From Catenulispora pinistramenti (lineage in GTDB: Bacteria; Actinomycetota; Actinomycetes; Streptomycetales; Catenulisporaceae), in contig NZ_JAAFYZ010000012.1 of assembly GCF_018274385.1 (NCBI RefSeq), positions 1-64,000 on the forward strand: DNA of 64,000 nt, written 5' to 3'. Below, in pieces: positions 37,538 through 46,136 of the stretch (the first letter of the stretch is position 1; each line of letters starts with the position of its first letter). A program made the position numbers and the translations under genes. The notes below the pieces were generated by a model that worked only from the letters and a program-made list of their open reading frames with translations, was not told the origin of the DNA and made no database searches.

Positions 37538-37944
37538 CCATGGAGCCGGAGCTGTTCGACCCGTCCCGCGACCCCCACGCCGACCTGGCAGCGGCCCGCA
37601 CGGCGGCCGCCGCCGACGGCAAGGACATCCTCCTGGCCCTCGGCGCCCGCTGGTGCCCGGACTGCACCGCCTTCGAGGACTGGACCCACGACCCCGAAGT
37701 CGCCGAACTCCTCCAGCGCAAGTACCACCTGGTCACCGTCAGCGTCGGCACTGACCGGGGCCAACGCGACCAGAACAACGACATCGACGCCGACTTCAAC
37801 CACCCCATAGCCGGCGGCATCCCGTCCCTGTCGGTCCTCAACCCCGAGGGCAAGATCCGCTTCGACTCCGCCGACGGCGAGTTCGCCCGCGCGCGCAAGA
37901 TGAAGCCCGCGGACCTGCTGGAATTCCTGCGCTTCGGACGCTGA
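37534..37944 (+). CDS. Thioredoxin-fold protein
   Basis: About 135 residues with a thioredoxin-like fold and the redox motif WCPDC (Cys41 and Cys44 from GTG 37534), followed by a conserved GGIPSLSVLNPEGK cis-Pro region. No signal peptide is present, so it is cytosolic. Both GTG 37534 (overlapping the ATPase stop) and ATG 37540 are possible starts. It is likely the last gene of the Liv operon; a functional link is not obvious. Confidence 0.85.
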   Translation: MTMEPELFDPSRDPHADLAAARTAAAADGKDILLALGARWCPDCTAFEDWTHDPEVAELLQRKYHLVTVSVGTDRGQRDQNNDIDADFNHPIAGGIPSLSVLNPEGKIRFDSADGEFARARKMKPADLLEFLRFGR

Positions 37945-38014
37945 CCAGGGCATTAGGCCGAACAGGTGATTGAAGTACATTCGCCTGCGATGCCCGACTG
38001 GCTACGCTGAACAT

Positions 38015-38719
38015 ATGGAGTCAGATCGAGTTCCTTCAGAAGGTTGGTCTCCCGTGAGCATCGCTTTTGTGGAGTATCCCCCGCTCCCGGACTCGCCGTT
38101 TGCGATGTGGGTCAGCGGCGAGCTCGAGGATCATCTCGGCCTGCCGGAGGGCTTTCGCGTCGAGATCATCGAGGGGGACATCGTCGTGTCGCCTGCACCG
38201 CGTTTCGCTCACAACAGGATCGCCACGCGTATCGCCAACGCGTTCGCGCTAGCCGCTGACATGGACCCGGGGTTCCCGTGGGAAGCGATTGTCGGTACCG
38301 GCGTCGGAGAACAGGAGTCCAGGGGCTGGATCCCCGATGTGGCGATCGTGGACAAGGCGCGCAGTGACGAAGTGGCTGAGGCCGGCTTGGTGATCATCGG
38401 CCCAAACGACATGACGATGGCAGTTGAGGTCACCTCGCCGTCCAACGCCGACCACGATCGCGAGCCGGGTCCCCAGCACCGCCAGAAGAACGGGAACCGC
38501 ATCAAGACCAAGTGGGCCGACTACGCCGCTGCCGGTGTCGAGTTCTACCTGCTGGTGGACTGTGACCCGCGCGTTTCGCGAGCGATCCTCTACTCGGAGC
38601 CGAACCCTTCCGCGTCCCGATACGAGGCTGCTATCGCGTGGGACCTGGGCGCCCCGATCGTCCTGCCCGAGCGGTTCGGGCTGACTGTCGACACCGCCGA
38701 CTGGAAAGCCTGGTCCTGA
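38015..38719 (+). CDS. Uma2-family (DUF820) putative endonuclease
   Basis: About 234 residues of the Uma2 / DUF820 family, a PD-(D/E)XK nuclease fold common in cyanobacteria and actinobacteria. Recognisable parts are the FRVEIIEGDIVVSPAP opening, GWIPDVAIVD (catalytic Asp region) and MAVEVTSPSNADHD, then KTKWADYAAAGVEFYLLVD with the catalytic Lys position. The family has no firm physiological role. ATG 38015 is chosen; a TACGCT six bases before it fits a leaderless start. GTG 38054 is an alternative. Confidence 0.82.
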   Translation: MESDRVPSEGWSPVSIAFVEYPPLPDSPFAMWVSGELEDHLGLPEGFRVEIIEGDIVVSPAPRFAHNRIATRIANAFALAADMDPGFPWEAIVGTGVGEQESRGWIPDVAIVDKARSDEVAEAGLVIIGPNDMTMAVEVTSPSNADHDREPGPQHRQKNGNRIKTKWADYAAAGVEFYLLVDCDPRVSRAILYSEPNPSASRYEAAIAWDLGAPIVLPERFGLTVDTADWKAWS

Positions 38720-38734
38720 CGTCCGGTCAGGCGG

Positions 38735-39136
38735 TCACGCCCCGTACAACCGCTGCATCGCATAAGCGGTCATCTGCTCAATAGCCTTCGCATCGAAGAC
38801 GATCCGATGCTCCCCCTCGATGTCCAGCACGATCCCGTACCCGGTCGGCAGCAGGTCCAGCACCTCGCCCCCGGTCACCGTGAAGTACCGGGACTCCTCC
38901 CCCGAGTAAGCCCGCAGTTCCTCCAGCGAGCTGAACATCGGGATCACCGGCTCCGGGGTGTCGTGCAGGGCCAGGAACCCCGGTTGCTCGCCGCGCGGGC
39001 AGTAGATCTTCGCGCTGTTGAATACCGTGTAGAAGTCCTCGGGGCCCATCACGCCGCCGGTGAAGGCCCGGATGGCGTCGCTCAACGCGGCGTTGGCCAC
39101 CTGGGACGGTGGGGGCTCCTGGGGATAGCCGTACAC
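38735..39136 (-). CDS. SseB-like conserved protein
   Basis: A 133-residue cytosolic protein with a SseB-like layout: AFTGGVMGPEDFYTVFNSAKIYCP, PVIPMFSSLEELRAYSGEESRYFTVTGGEVLDLLPTGYGIVLDIEG. SseB-family proteins often accompany secretion or ESX-type genes, but none is here. GTG 39136 is the start; ribosome-site evidence is weak. It is convergent with the Uma2-like gene and divergent from the acyl-CoA dehydrogenase. Confidence 0.75.
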   Translation of the reverse strand: MYGYPQEPPPSQVANAALSDAIRAFTGGVMGPEDFYTVFNSAKIYCPRGEQPGFLALHDTPEPVIPMFSSLEELRAYSGEESRYFTVTGGEVLDLLPTGYGIVLDIEGEHRIVFDAKAIEQMTAYAMQRLYGA

Positions 39137-39239
39137 GTCATGAGAGCCTACCCGGCGCTTACGCTCCGGTGCACCGCGCTCGCGTGATCCACCTCACCGC
39201 CCCGGCGCCGAGATCGGGGGAGGTCCGGGCTTGCGGCTA

Positions 39240-39255
39240 GTTACCGGTGGGTAGC
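39240..39255. promoter_or_regulatory. Candidate operator TACC-N4-GGTA upstream of acyl-CoA dehydrogenase
   Basis: GTTACCGGTGGGTAGC holds TACC (39242-39245) and GGTA (39250-39253) spaced by four bases, with outer G-C pairing. The arms and spacing equal those of the site before the fadD-like gene (12349-12364). It lies about 85 bases upstream of the start. Confidence 0.5.
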
Positions 39256-39337
39256 ATCCTTGGAGAGAGCTTATTACTCTTCAGTACGACCGGAACGTAA
39301 ACCCTGAGCCGGTCCGGGATCATGGGAGCCAACGGCG

Positions 39338-41167
39338 ATGAGCCACTACAAGTCGAACCTGCGCGACATCGAGTTCAACCTCTTCGAGGTGTTCGGCCGC
39401 GGCGAGGTGTACGGGACCGGCGAGTACGCCGACATGGACGTCGACACCGCCAAGTCGATCCTGGCCGAGGTCGAGCGGCTGGCGGTGGAGGAGCTGGCGC
39501 CGAGCCTGCTCGACTCCGACCGCAACCCGCCGATCTTCGACCCGGAGACCAACTCCGCCACCCTGCCGGAGAGCTTCAAGCGCTCCTACAAGCAGTTCAT
39601 GGACGCCGAGTGGTGGCGCCTGGGCCTGCCGGTCGAGCTCGGCGGCACCCCGACCCCGCGCACCCTGCGCTGGTCGGTGGCCGAGCTGGTGCTGGGTGCG
39701 AACCCGGCGATCTGGATGTACTCCTCCGGCGCCGACTTCGCGACCGTGGTCTGGAACCTGGGCACCGAGGAGCAGCGCAAGGTCGCCCGGCAGATGGTCG
39801 AGGGCCAGTGGGGCTCCACCATGGTGCTCACCGAGCCGGATGCCGGCTCCGACGTGGGCGCCGGCCGCACCAAGGCGATCCAGCAGCCGGACGGCACCTG
39901 GCACATCGAGGGCGTGAAGCGGTTCATCACCTCCGGTGAGCACGACCTCAGCGACAACATCATCCACCTGGTGCTGGCCCGCCCCGAGGGCGCCGGCCCC
40001 GGCACCAAGGGCCTGTCGCTGTTCATCGTGCCGAAGTTCGACTTCGACTGGGACAGCGGTGAGCTCGGCGAGCGCAACGGCGCCTTCGTCACCAACGTCG
40101 AGCACAAGATGGGCCTGAAGGCCTCCACCACCTGCGAGGTCACCTTCGGCCAGGCCGGTGTCCCGGCCAAGGGCTGGCTGCTCGGCGAGGTGCACAACGG
40201 CATCGCGCAGATGTTCAACATCATCGAGTTCGCGCGCATGATGGTCGGCACCAAGGCCATCTCCACGCTGTCCACCGGCTACCTGAACGCGCTGGAGTAC
40301 GCCAAGCAGCGCGTGCAGGGCTCGGACCTGACCGCCCCGGGCAAGGACGCGCCGCGCGTCACCATCACCCACCACCCGGACGTGCGCCGCTCGCTGATGA
40401 CGCAGAAGGCCTACGTCGAGGGCATGCGCTCGCTGGTGCTCTACACCGCGACCTTCCAGGACGCGATCGAGCAGGCCCGCGCCGCCGGGGTGGAGGACAA
40501 GCACGCCGAGCGGATGAACGACCTGCTGCTGCCGATCGTGAAGGGCTACGGCTCGGAGAAGTCCTACGAGCAGCTGGCGCAGGCCCTGCAGATCTTCGGC
40601 GGCTCCGGCTTCCTGCAGGAGTACCCGCTGGAGCAGTACATCCGCGACGCCAAGATCGACTCGCTCTACGAGGGCACCACCGCGATCCAGTCCCTGGACC
40701 TGCTCTTCCGCAAGGTCGTGAAGGACGGCGGGGTCGCCATCAACACCCTGAACGAGGAGATCACCAAGTTCCTGGCCGGCAGCCCCGGCGGTGCGGACCT
40801 GGCCCGCGAGCGCCAGCTGCTGGCCGCCGCGCAGGGCGAGGTCGGCGCGATGCTCAAGGCGATGCTGGACAAGGCCGGCGAGTCCCTGTCGGACCCCAAG
40901 CAGCTGTACGTGGTGGCGCAGAACACCGTGCGCTTCCTGTTCGCGCTCGGCGACGTCATCGTCTCCTGGCTGCTGCTGCGCGGCGCCACGGTCGCGCAAG
41001 AGGCGCTGGCCGACGGTGCGGCCGGCCGGGACGAGGCGTTCTACACCGGCAAGATCGCGGCGGCGCAGTTCTTCCTGCGCAACACCCTGCCGCTGCTGGC
41101 CGCGCAGCGCGCCATCGTCGAGGCCACGGACAACTCGCTGATGGACGTGCCGGAGGAGGCCTTCTAA
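39338..41167 (+). CDS. Acyl-CoA dehydrogenase, FadE5-like
   Basis: A 609-residue FAD-dependent acyl-CoA dehydrogenase with the long C-terminal extension seen in mycobacterial FadE5-type enzymes. Central segments include [17 protein letters not shown] (FAD/substrate loop), [27 protein letters not shown] and [19 protein letters not shown] near the C-terminal active-site region. It would oxidise acyl-CoA to enoyl-CoA in beta-oxidation, complementing the crotonase at 2878 and the FadD-like ligase. ATG 39338 follows GGGAGCC at moderate spacing. It is apparently monocistronic, with a palindromic candidate operator upstream. Confidence 0.92.
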   Translation: MSHYKSNLRDIEFNLFEVFGRGEVYGTGEYADMDVDTAKSILAEVERLAVEELAPSLLDSDRNPPIFDPETNSATLPESFKRSYKQFMDAEWWRLGLPVELGGTPTPRTLRWSVAELVLGANPAIWMYSSGADFATVVWNLGTEEQRKVARQMVEGQWGSTMVLTEPDAGSDVGAGRTKAIQQPDGTWHIEGVKRFITSGEHDLSDNIIHLVLARPEGAGPGTKGLSLFIVPKFDFDWDSGELGERNGAFVTNVEHKMGLKASTTCEVTFGQAGVPAKGWLLGEVHNGIAQMFNIIEFARMMVGTKAISTLSTGYLNALEYAKQRVQGSDLTAPGKDAPRVTITHHPDVRRSLMTQKAYVEGMRSLVLYTATFQDAIEQARAAGVEDKHAERMNDLLLPIVKGYGSEKSYEQLAQALQIFGGSGFLQEYPLEQYIRDAKIDSLYEGTTAIQSLDLLFRKVVKDGGVAINTLNEEITKFLAGSPGGADLARERQLLAAAQGEVGAMLKAMLDKAGESLSDPKQLYVVAQNTVRFLFALGDVIVSWLLLRGATVAQEALADGAAGRDEAFYTGKIAAAQFFLRNTLPLLAAQRAIVEATDNSLMDVPEEAF

Positions 41168-41235
41168 GCCTTCTGAGGCAGTGGGTCCGGCAACGGGTCC
41201 GGAGCCGGAAGAGTCCATCCGGGCTCGAACGACTC

Positions 41236-41264
41236 TTCGCATTTCACGCAGTCGCCCCTACTCT
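41236..41264 (+). promoter_or_regulatory. Candidate promoter of leaderless sortase mRNA
   Basis: TTCGCA (41236-41241) and TACTCT (41259-41264) are 17 bases apart. The -10 ends eight bases before ATG 41273, and no Shine-Dalgarno is present, consistent with leaderless translation. Confidence 0.4.
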
Positions 41265-41272
41265 GCGCCACT

Positions 41273-41977
41273 ATGGCGAGAGCAGGGGCGATTGTGCGTG
41301 TGACGGTGCGGACGACCGGCGAACTGCTGGTCACGTTCTCGGTGTTGCTGGTGCTGTTCATGGTGTATCAGCTCTATTACACGAACGTGCTCGGCCGGGA
41401 CGCGATGAACCACGAAGTCAGCTCGATGCAGCGGCAGTGGTCGGCCACCGCGCCGGCGAGCCCGGCCGCCCCGGCGCCGCACGGCCAGTCCGCCCCGGTG
41501 GTGCTGCCGCCGCCGCAGCCGCTGCGCAACGGTGACGACGTCGCGATCCTGCGCATCCCGCGCCTGGGTTCCAGCTTCGGCGACACCGGGGTCCCGGTGC
41601 TGGAGGGGGTCGGCCTGGACATCCTGAACCGCGCGACCGGCCACTACCCCGGCACCGCGCTGCCCGGCCAGATCGGCAACTTCGCCGTGGCCGGGCACCG
41701 CAAGACGCACGGCGAGCCGTTCCGGCACCTGGACGAGATCCGGGCCGGCGATCTGGTCTACGTCGACACCGAGGCCGCCACGTACACCTACCAGATCGAC
41801 ACGGACCCGGTGATCGTGCAGCCCACCGATCTCGGTGTCGTGGATCCGGTGCCGGGCAAGCCCGGAGTACCGCCGACCCAGCGTCTCATCACCCTGACGA
41901 CCTGCAATCCCTGGTGGTCCTCCACCCAGCGGATGATCGTGACCGGCCACTTGATCTCGGTGACTGCTCGCAGATGA
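41273..41977 (+). CDS. Class E sortase
   Basis: A 234-residue membrane transpeptidase. An N-terminal helix (LLVTFSVLLVLFMVYQLYY) is followed by a Pro-rich stalk and the sortase beta-barrel. The catalytic His is in NFAVAGHRKTHGEPF, and the catalytic Cys is in LTLTTCNPWWSSTQRMI, whose TTCNPWW sequence is a mark of the class E group. It joins surface proteins to cell-wall precursor lipid II. Family members mostly favour LAXTG signals, whereas the next gene encodes an LPHTG protein, suggesting it as the natural substrate. It opens the surface-protein block. Confidence 0.92.
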   Translation: MARAGAIVRVTVRTTGELLVTFSVLLVLFMVYQLYYTNVLGRDAMNHEVSSMQRQWSATAPASPAAPAPHGQSAPVVLPPPQPLRNGDDVAILRIPRLGSSFGDTGVPVLEGVGLDILNRATGHYPGTALPGQIGNFAVAGHRKTHGEPFRHLDEIRAGDLVYVDTEAATYTYQIDTDPVIVQPTDLGVVDPVPGKPGVPPTQRLITLTTCNPWWSSTQRMIVTGHLISVTARR

Positions 41978-42054
41978 CTATTGACACTTCGTCAGATTCC
42001 TCCGTCAATGCCTAGGCACCTCTTCGATCTGCCGTTCGATGTCAGGAGGCATCC

Positions 42055-42948
42055 ATGAGTGGTCATCAGATCCTTATCAAGCGCGCGACCTGGCGCGCGA
42101 CCGCGTTCGGGGGCGCGGTGACGGCCGCCGCGGTATCGCTGGCGGTGTTCGCGCCGACCGCCAGCGCGGGCACCGTGAGCGTCGGCTACGGCAGCTGTAC
42201 CAGCAGCAACACCGCGCTCACCCCGCCGCCGCCGGACTACACCTCGCAGGTGACGCTGACCCCGCAGGGTTCTTCGTTCCAGGTGGGCAAGGCGATCACG
42301 ATCACCTGGCACTACTCGACCTCCACCGCGCCCCCGCCCGGCATCCCGCTGGCGAACGTGGCCTCCGCGAAGGCGAAGATCGTGATCGGCGGCGCGGCGA
42401 GCTCGACCATCAGCACCGGCTCGTCGGCGAACTTCCCGCCGGCCCCGGTCGCCACCGGCGGGACGTTCCAGATCCCTGATATGACCGCGACGTTCACGCC
42501 GACCGCGGCCGGGACCTACACGCTGACCCCCGGCGACAACGAGCAGGACATCACGCAGTTCAGCCTGGTCGTGGCCTGTAAGGCCTCTGCGTCCGGTCCG
42601 GCGGCCACGATCACCGTGGCTCCGGGCTCCGGCGGCGGCACCAGCTCCTCCCCGTCCAGCAGCTCGCACTCCTCCAGCAGCACGGGTACTTCGTCGGCGT
42701 CGGGTTCGAAGTCGTCCTCGGGCTCCTCGGGCACCTCGTCCTCCTCGACGTCGGCCGCCGGCACCGAGGGCTCCTCGACGGCGGGCGACACCGGATCGAC
42801 GCCCGCCCCGACCAGTTCCTCGACCGCCGGCGAGCTGCCGCACACCGGCTTCGACGGCCGCTGGCTGTTCGGCGGCGCGGTGCTCGCGGCGGTCCTGGGC
42901 GGCACCGGTCTGTACGCCACCCGGCGCCGGCCCGGAAACCACGGCTGA
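42055..42948 (+). CDS. LPHTG-anchored surface protein
   Basis: A 297-residue exported protein: signal peptide (ending ASA), one Ig-like beta domain (about 40-180, with YGSCTSSNTALTPPPPDY and ITWHYSTSTAPPPGIP), a Ser-rich stalk of about 60 residues, then the sorting signal ELPHTGFDGR, a hydrophobic helix and the charged tail ATRRRPGNHG. LPHTG fits the LPXTG motif. GGAGG precedes ATG 42055. Its N-domain is clearly homologous to that of the following gene (43279). Anchoring by the adjacent sortase is expected. Confidence 0.9.
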   Translation: MSGHQILIKRATWRATAFGGAVTAAAVSLAVFAPTASAGTVSVGYGSCTSSNTALTPPPPDYTSQVTLTPQGSSFQVGKAITITWHYSTSTAPPPGIPLANVASAKAKIVIGGAASSTISTGSSANFPPAPVATGGTFQIPDMTATFTPTAAGTYTLTPGDNEQDITQFSLVVACKASASGPAATITVAPGSGGGTSSSPSSSSHSSSSTGTSSASGSKSSSGSSGTSSSSTSAAGTEGSSTAGDTGSTPAPTSSSTAGELPHTGFDGRWLFGGAVLAAVLGGTGLYATRRRPGNHG

Positions 42949-43278
42949 GCCGAAGCGCTTGCGCGAATCGGCGGCCGGGCGGGCTGAGCGGCCTCGGAGA
43001 ACCAGCCCCGGCGAGTTTTCCGTGCGCCGCGGCGGCTGTGTCGCCTGAGCCGGACCGGCCGCCAATCCGCGCATGTTCTAAGAACCCTGCTCTAAGAACC
43101 CTGATCCATCTGCCCTGGCGTGTCGCGGCGGCGGCGCGAGCGCTCGAACGTGTGTATTGACTTCGCGACCGAGCTGTCGGTGAATATCTGACACTCCATC
43201 AGAACCGGTGTACGACAACCCACCCTGCGGGCCGCCGGCCCGTGGGTTTGTCACCCCCTCAAAGAGAGGGCACCACTC
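42949..43278. other. Intergenic region before the WxL-like gene
   Basis: 330 bases with no gene. It contains a two-copy repeat of TCTAAGAACCCTG (about 43077-43103), a TTGACT at 43157 with a distant TATCTG, and the hairpin listed separately. Otherwise I see nothing. Confidence 0.55.
43217..43248 (+). promoter_or_regulatory. Leader hairpin upstream of the WxL-like gene
   Basis: AACCCA / TGGGTT and CGGGCC / GGCCCG stems separated by a five-base bulge, with a GCC loop. It lies 16 bases before GAGAGGG (43264-43270), the ribosome site of the next gene. It may be a terminator of the upstream gene or a leader element. Confidence 0.45.
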
Positions 43279-44964
43279 GTGAGACAAGGGTTCAGAGATC
43301 GACACCGAACCAGATCCGGCCGGGCCATGGCTCTGGCCGGGACGCTCGCGGTGGCCTTGGCCACCGTGACCGCCCTGGCCCCCGCCGCCTCGGCCGGTAC
43401 GACGACCGTGGACTTCGGGAGCTGCACCAGCAGCAACCCGGCGCTCGCGGCGCCGCCGCCGGACTACAGCAGCCAGGTGACCCTGACCCCGTCGGCGGCT
43501 TCCGTCGCCGTCGGGTCGCCGGTGACCATCACCTGGCACTACTCGCTGTCCACGGCACCCTCGCCCGGCATTCCGATCGCCGACGCGGCCACCGCCAAGG
43601 CGGCGATCGTGGTCGGCGGGGCGGCCAGTACCACCCTTTCGGCCGGGCCTTCGGCGGCGTTCCCGCCGGCCCCGGTCGCCACCGGCGGGACGTTCCAGAT
43701 CCCGGACTTCACCGCCACCTTCACCCCCACGACCGCCGGCACCTACACGTTCACGCCCGGGAACAACGAGCAGGACGTGGCGCAGTTCGGCATCGTGATC
43801 CAGTGCGCGGCCAGCGGCGCGAGCGCGGCGGCCACCGTCACCGCGACCAACGCCTCGGCGTCCGTGGGCAGCGCGTACGTGCGGCCCGGCGGCACGGTCG
43901 GCTTCACCGGCGCGGGCTGGATCGCCGGGGAGACCGTCACCCCGTCGTTCAAGGACAGCGCGGGCACCGCGACCACCGGAACGGCGATCACCGTCCCGGC
44001 CGGCGGCGCCGTCTCCGGTTCCCTCGCGGTTCCGGCCGCGGCGGCAACAGGTGCCGGTTCCCTGGTGCTCACAGGGAGCACGAGTGGAGCGGTCCCCACC
44101 GCGGTCACCGTGTTGGGCGCGCCGACGCTGAGCGCGTCGCCGTCGTCCGGCGGCCCGGGCACCGTGGTCGGTCTGTCCGGCGGTAACTGGGATCCCGGCG
44201 CGACCGTGGCCGTCAGCGGCGTGGACGCGTCCTCCAACCCGGTCGGCAGCAGCACGACGCTGACCGCGGACGCCTCCGGCCACCTGTCCGGCAGCTACAC
44301 GGTGCCGGGCACCGCGATCGCCGCCATCGGGGCCGCGGAACTGGTCGGCGGCGCGCCGAGCACGACGTTGCGCGCGGCGGCGGCTTTCACCTTCGCCGGT
44401 AACGCCTGTACCGCGGACGCGGCCGGTGCGCCGGTCTCCGCGACCGGTACATGCTCGGTGCCGCAGAGCGCCAACGTGACCGTCAGCGGCGGTCCGTTGC
44501 AGCTGAAGGAGAACACCGGGGCGGTGACGTTCCCGGGCGTGACCCTGGACGGCACCGCGCACAACCAGGCCGGGTCGCTCCAACAGGTCGAGGTCCAGGA
44601 CTTCCGCGGCACCACCGACGGCTGGGTCCTGAACGCGACCATGTCCGATCTGGCGCTCACCGGCGGCCCGTACGCCAACTCCGGCGCCGCGCCGATCCCG
44701 GCCGGCGACGTCTCGGCGAGCGCTCTGAAATGCGCCGGAAACCCGGCCGGGACGACGCCGTATCCGTCGACCCCGACAGCCGGCTCCGGCGGTGCGTTGA
44801 GTCCCACCACGGCGATCACCCTGTGCTCGCAGGCGGCGGGCGGGACCAACCCGCCGACCGTCACCGGCGGGGACTTCCTCGTCGACGCCGGGCTGAACCT
44901 GTCGGTCCCCGCGTATCTCCTGCAGGGCACCTACACCGGCACGGTGACCATCACCCTGCAGTAA
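43279..44964 (+). CDS. Secreted protein with Ig-like domains and WxL-like C-terminal domain
   Basis: A 561-residue exported protein without a sorting signal or C-terminal helix. After the signal peptide (ASA) comes an Ig-like domain close in sequence to the LPHTG protein's (FGSCTSSNPALAAPPPDY), then two Ig/IPT-like modules, then a C-terminal domain of about 180 residues. That domain carries VQDFRGTTDGWVLNATMSDL, where WVL fits the first WxL motif, and ends VPAYLLQGTYTGTVTITLQ, like the end of WxL domains but with TIT in place of the second Trp motif. WxL domains attach non-covalently to peptidoglycan or to WxL-interacting proteins such as the next gene's product. GTG 43279 follows GAGAGGG. 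Confidence 0.8.
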   Translation: MRQGFRDRHRTRSGRAMALAGTLAVALATVTALAPAASAGTTTVDFGSCTSSNPALAAPPPDYSSQVTLTPSAASVAVGSPVTITWHYSLSTAPSPGIPIADAATAKAAIVVGGAASTTLSAGPSAAFPPAPVATGGTFQIPDFTATFTPTTAGTYTFTPGNNEQDVAQFGIVIQCAASGASAAATVTATNASASVGSAYVRPGGTVGFTGAGWIAGETVTPSFKDSAGTATTGTAITVPAGGAVSGSLAVPAAAATGAGSLVLTGSTSGAVPTAVTVLGAPTLSASPSSGGPGTVVGLSGGNWDPGATVAVSGVDASSNPVGSSTTLTADASGHLSGSYTVPGTAIAAIGAAELVGGAPSTTLRAAAAFTFAGNACTADAAGAPVSATGTCSVPQSANVTVSGGPLQLKENTGAVTFPGVTLDGTAHNQAGSLQQVEVQDFRGTTDGWVLNATMSDLALTGGPYANSGAAPIPAGDVSASALKCAGNPAGTTPYPSTPTAGSGGALSPTTAITLCSQAAGGTNPPTVTGGDFLVDAGLNLSVPAYLLQGTYTGTVTITLQ

Positions 44965-44996
44965 CGCGCGCAGCGCCGATCTGATGGGGAGCAAGG

Positions 44997-45039
44997 GGCT
45001 TTCCGGTGGGGCGAGGTCCATTCGCCCCACCGGAAAGCC
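44997..45039 (+). terminator. Strong 18-bp hairpin between WxL-like and DUF916 genes
   Basis: A perfect 18-bp stem (44997-45014 with 45022-45039) and a 7-base loop, 32 bases after a stop and 32 bases before the next ribosome site. It should lower read-through into the DUF916-like gene, but could also act as an attenuator. Confidence 0.8.
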
Positions 45040-45083
45040 ACAGCCATGAGTACCACACCGGCCCGTTTGCCGAGGAGATCGTT

Positions 45084-46136
45084 GTGGAGAGCAGTAGAGA
45101 GAACGCGGTGGTCCGTCGTGGTCTACGGGCCCGTGCTGTGGCGGTGTTCTTGGCCGCGACGCTACTTGTCGGCGTCTCCGTCGGTTCCGGGAGCGGAACC
45201 GCTGAGGCGGACAGCGGATCCTGGTCGGTACAGCCCGCGCCGAAGCCGGGTTCGCCGGCCGGCGCGCGCCAGTACTTCATCCTGGAGGGCCGCCCCGGTA
45301 CGACACTGCAGGACGGCCTCGCTCTGTCGAATTACACCTCCCACCCGATGACGTACTACGTCTACGGCGCCGACGGCTACAACACCCCCGGGGACGGCCA
45401 GTTCGCGCTGCGGGACCACGGCTACCCGATGACCGGCGTCGGCTCGTGGGTGCGCGCCGCGTTCCCCACGATTACCGTCCCGGCGCGGACGTCCACTGTT
45501 GTGCCGATCTCTATAGCGATTCCCGCGAACGCCTCCCCGGGCGACCATGTCGGCGGCGTCTCAGGGATGGATACCGCCGTGGAGAGCGTGCAGCAGCAGG
45601 GCGACATCCGGGTCGGTATCAAACGTGTGGTCGCGGCCCGACTCTATGTGCATGTCGACGGCCCCGCGCTCGGCGGGCTGACGGTCACGGATCTGAAAGT
45701 CTCGGGTTCTGCGTCATTCCCGGCCTATGTGAGTGACAGTGACGGGACGGTTACTGCGACGGTCACTAATAGCGGCAACTTGCTGGAGTCCCCTAAAGCG
45801 CATCTCCGTGCGACGGGAATCTTCGGGACGCTGATAGACCGGACGGTTCAGCTTCCACAGATCCTGCCGGGACAGAGCATCCATTTTTCCCAGTCGTGGA
45901 AGAACATGCCGCCCTTTGAGATCGGCACTCTGCATCTCGCCGTCACGGACGACTCCGCTTCTGCTCCGGTGACATCAGCGGCGGCCCTGTCGCTGGTGCT
46001 GATTCCGTGGCTCACGCTGCTGGTCCTCGTGCTCGCGGGGCTCGCGGTCCTGGTGGGGCTGGTGTTCTGGCGGCGCCGGAAGGGCCCGGTGCGGGTCCGC
46101 GTCCGGCCCGAGCCGACGAAGGCCGCGGCACCCTGA
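45084..46136 (+). CDS. DUF916/WxL-interacting-type membrane-anchored protein
   Basis: A 350-residue exported protein: signal peptide, an immunoglobulin-like domain with LSNYTSHPMTYYVYGADGY and VPARTSTVVPISIAIPANASPGDHVGGVSG, a second beta domain, a C-terminal transmembrane helix (LIPWLTLLVLVLAGLAVLVGLVFW) and a basic tail. This is the layout of WxL-interacting proteins (DUF916 peptidoglycan-binding domain plus host-binding domain) that pair with WxL proteins in Firmicutes. GTG 45084 with GAGGAG at 45072-45077 is chosen over an upstream start. The stop overlaps the next start by one base. Confidence 0.82.
   Translation: MESSRENAVVRRGLRARAVAVFLAATLLVGVSVGSGSGTAEADSGSWSVQPAPKPGSPAGARQYFILEGRPGTTLQDGLALSNYTSHPMTYYVYGADGYNTPGDGQFALRDHGYPMTGVGSWVRAAFPTITVPARTSTVVPISIAIPANASPGDHVGGVSGMDTAVESVQQQGDIRVGIKRVVAARLYVHVDGPALGGLTVTDLKVSGSASFPAYVSDSDGTVTATVTNSGNLLESPKAHLRATGIFGTLIDRTVQLPQILPGQSIHFSQSWKNMPPFEIGTLHLAVTDDSASAPVTSAAALSLVLIPWLTLLVLVLAGLAVLVGLVFWRRRKGPVRVRVRPEPTKAAAP

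Noticed and set aside
38015-38719. Restriction or defence island suggested by the Uma2-type nuclease fold
   Set aside because: The gene stands alone between metabolic genes; no methyltransferase, toxin-antitoxin or other defence gene accompanies it.
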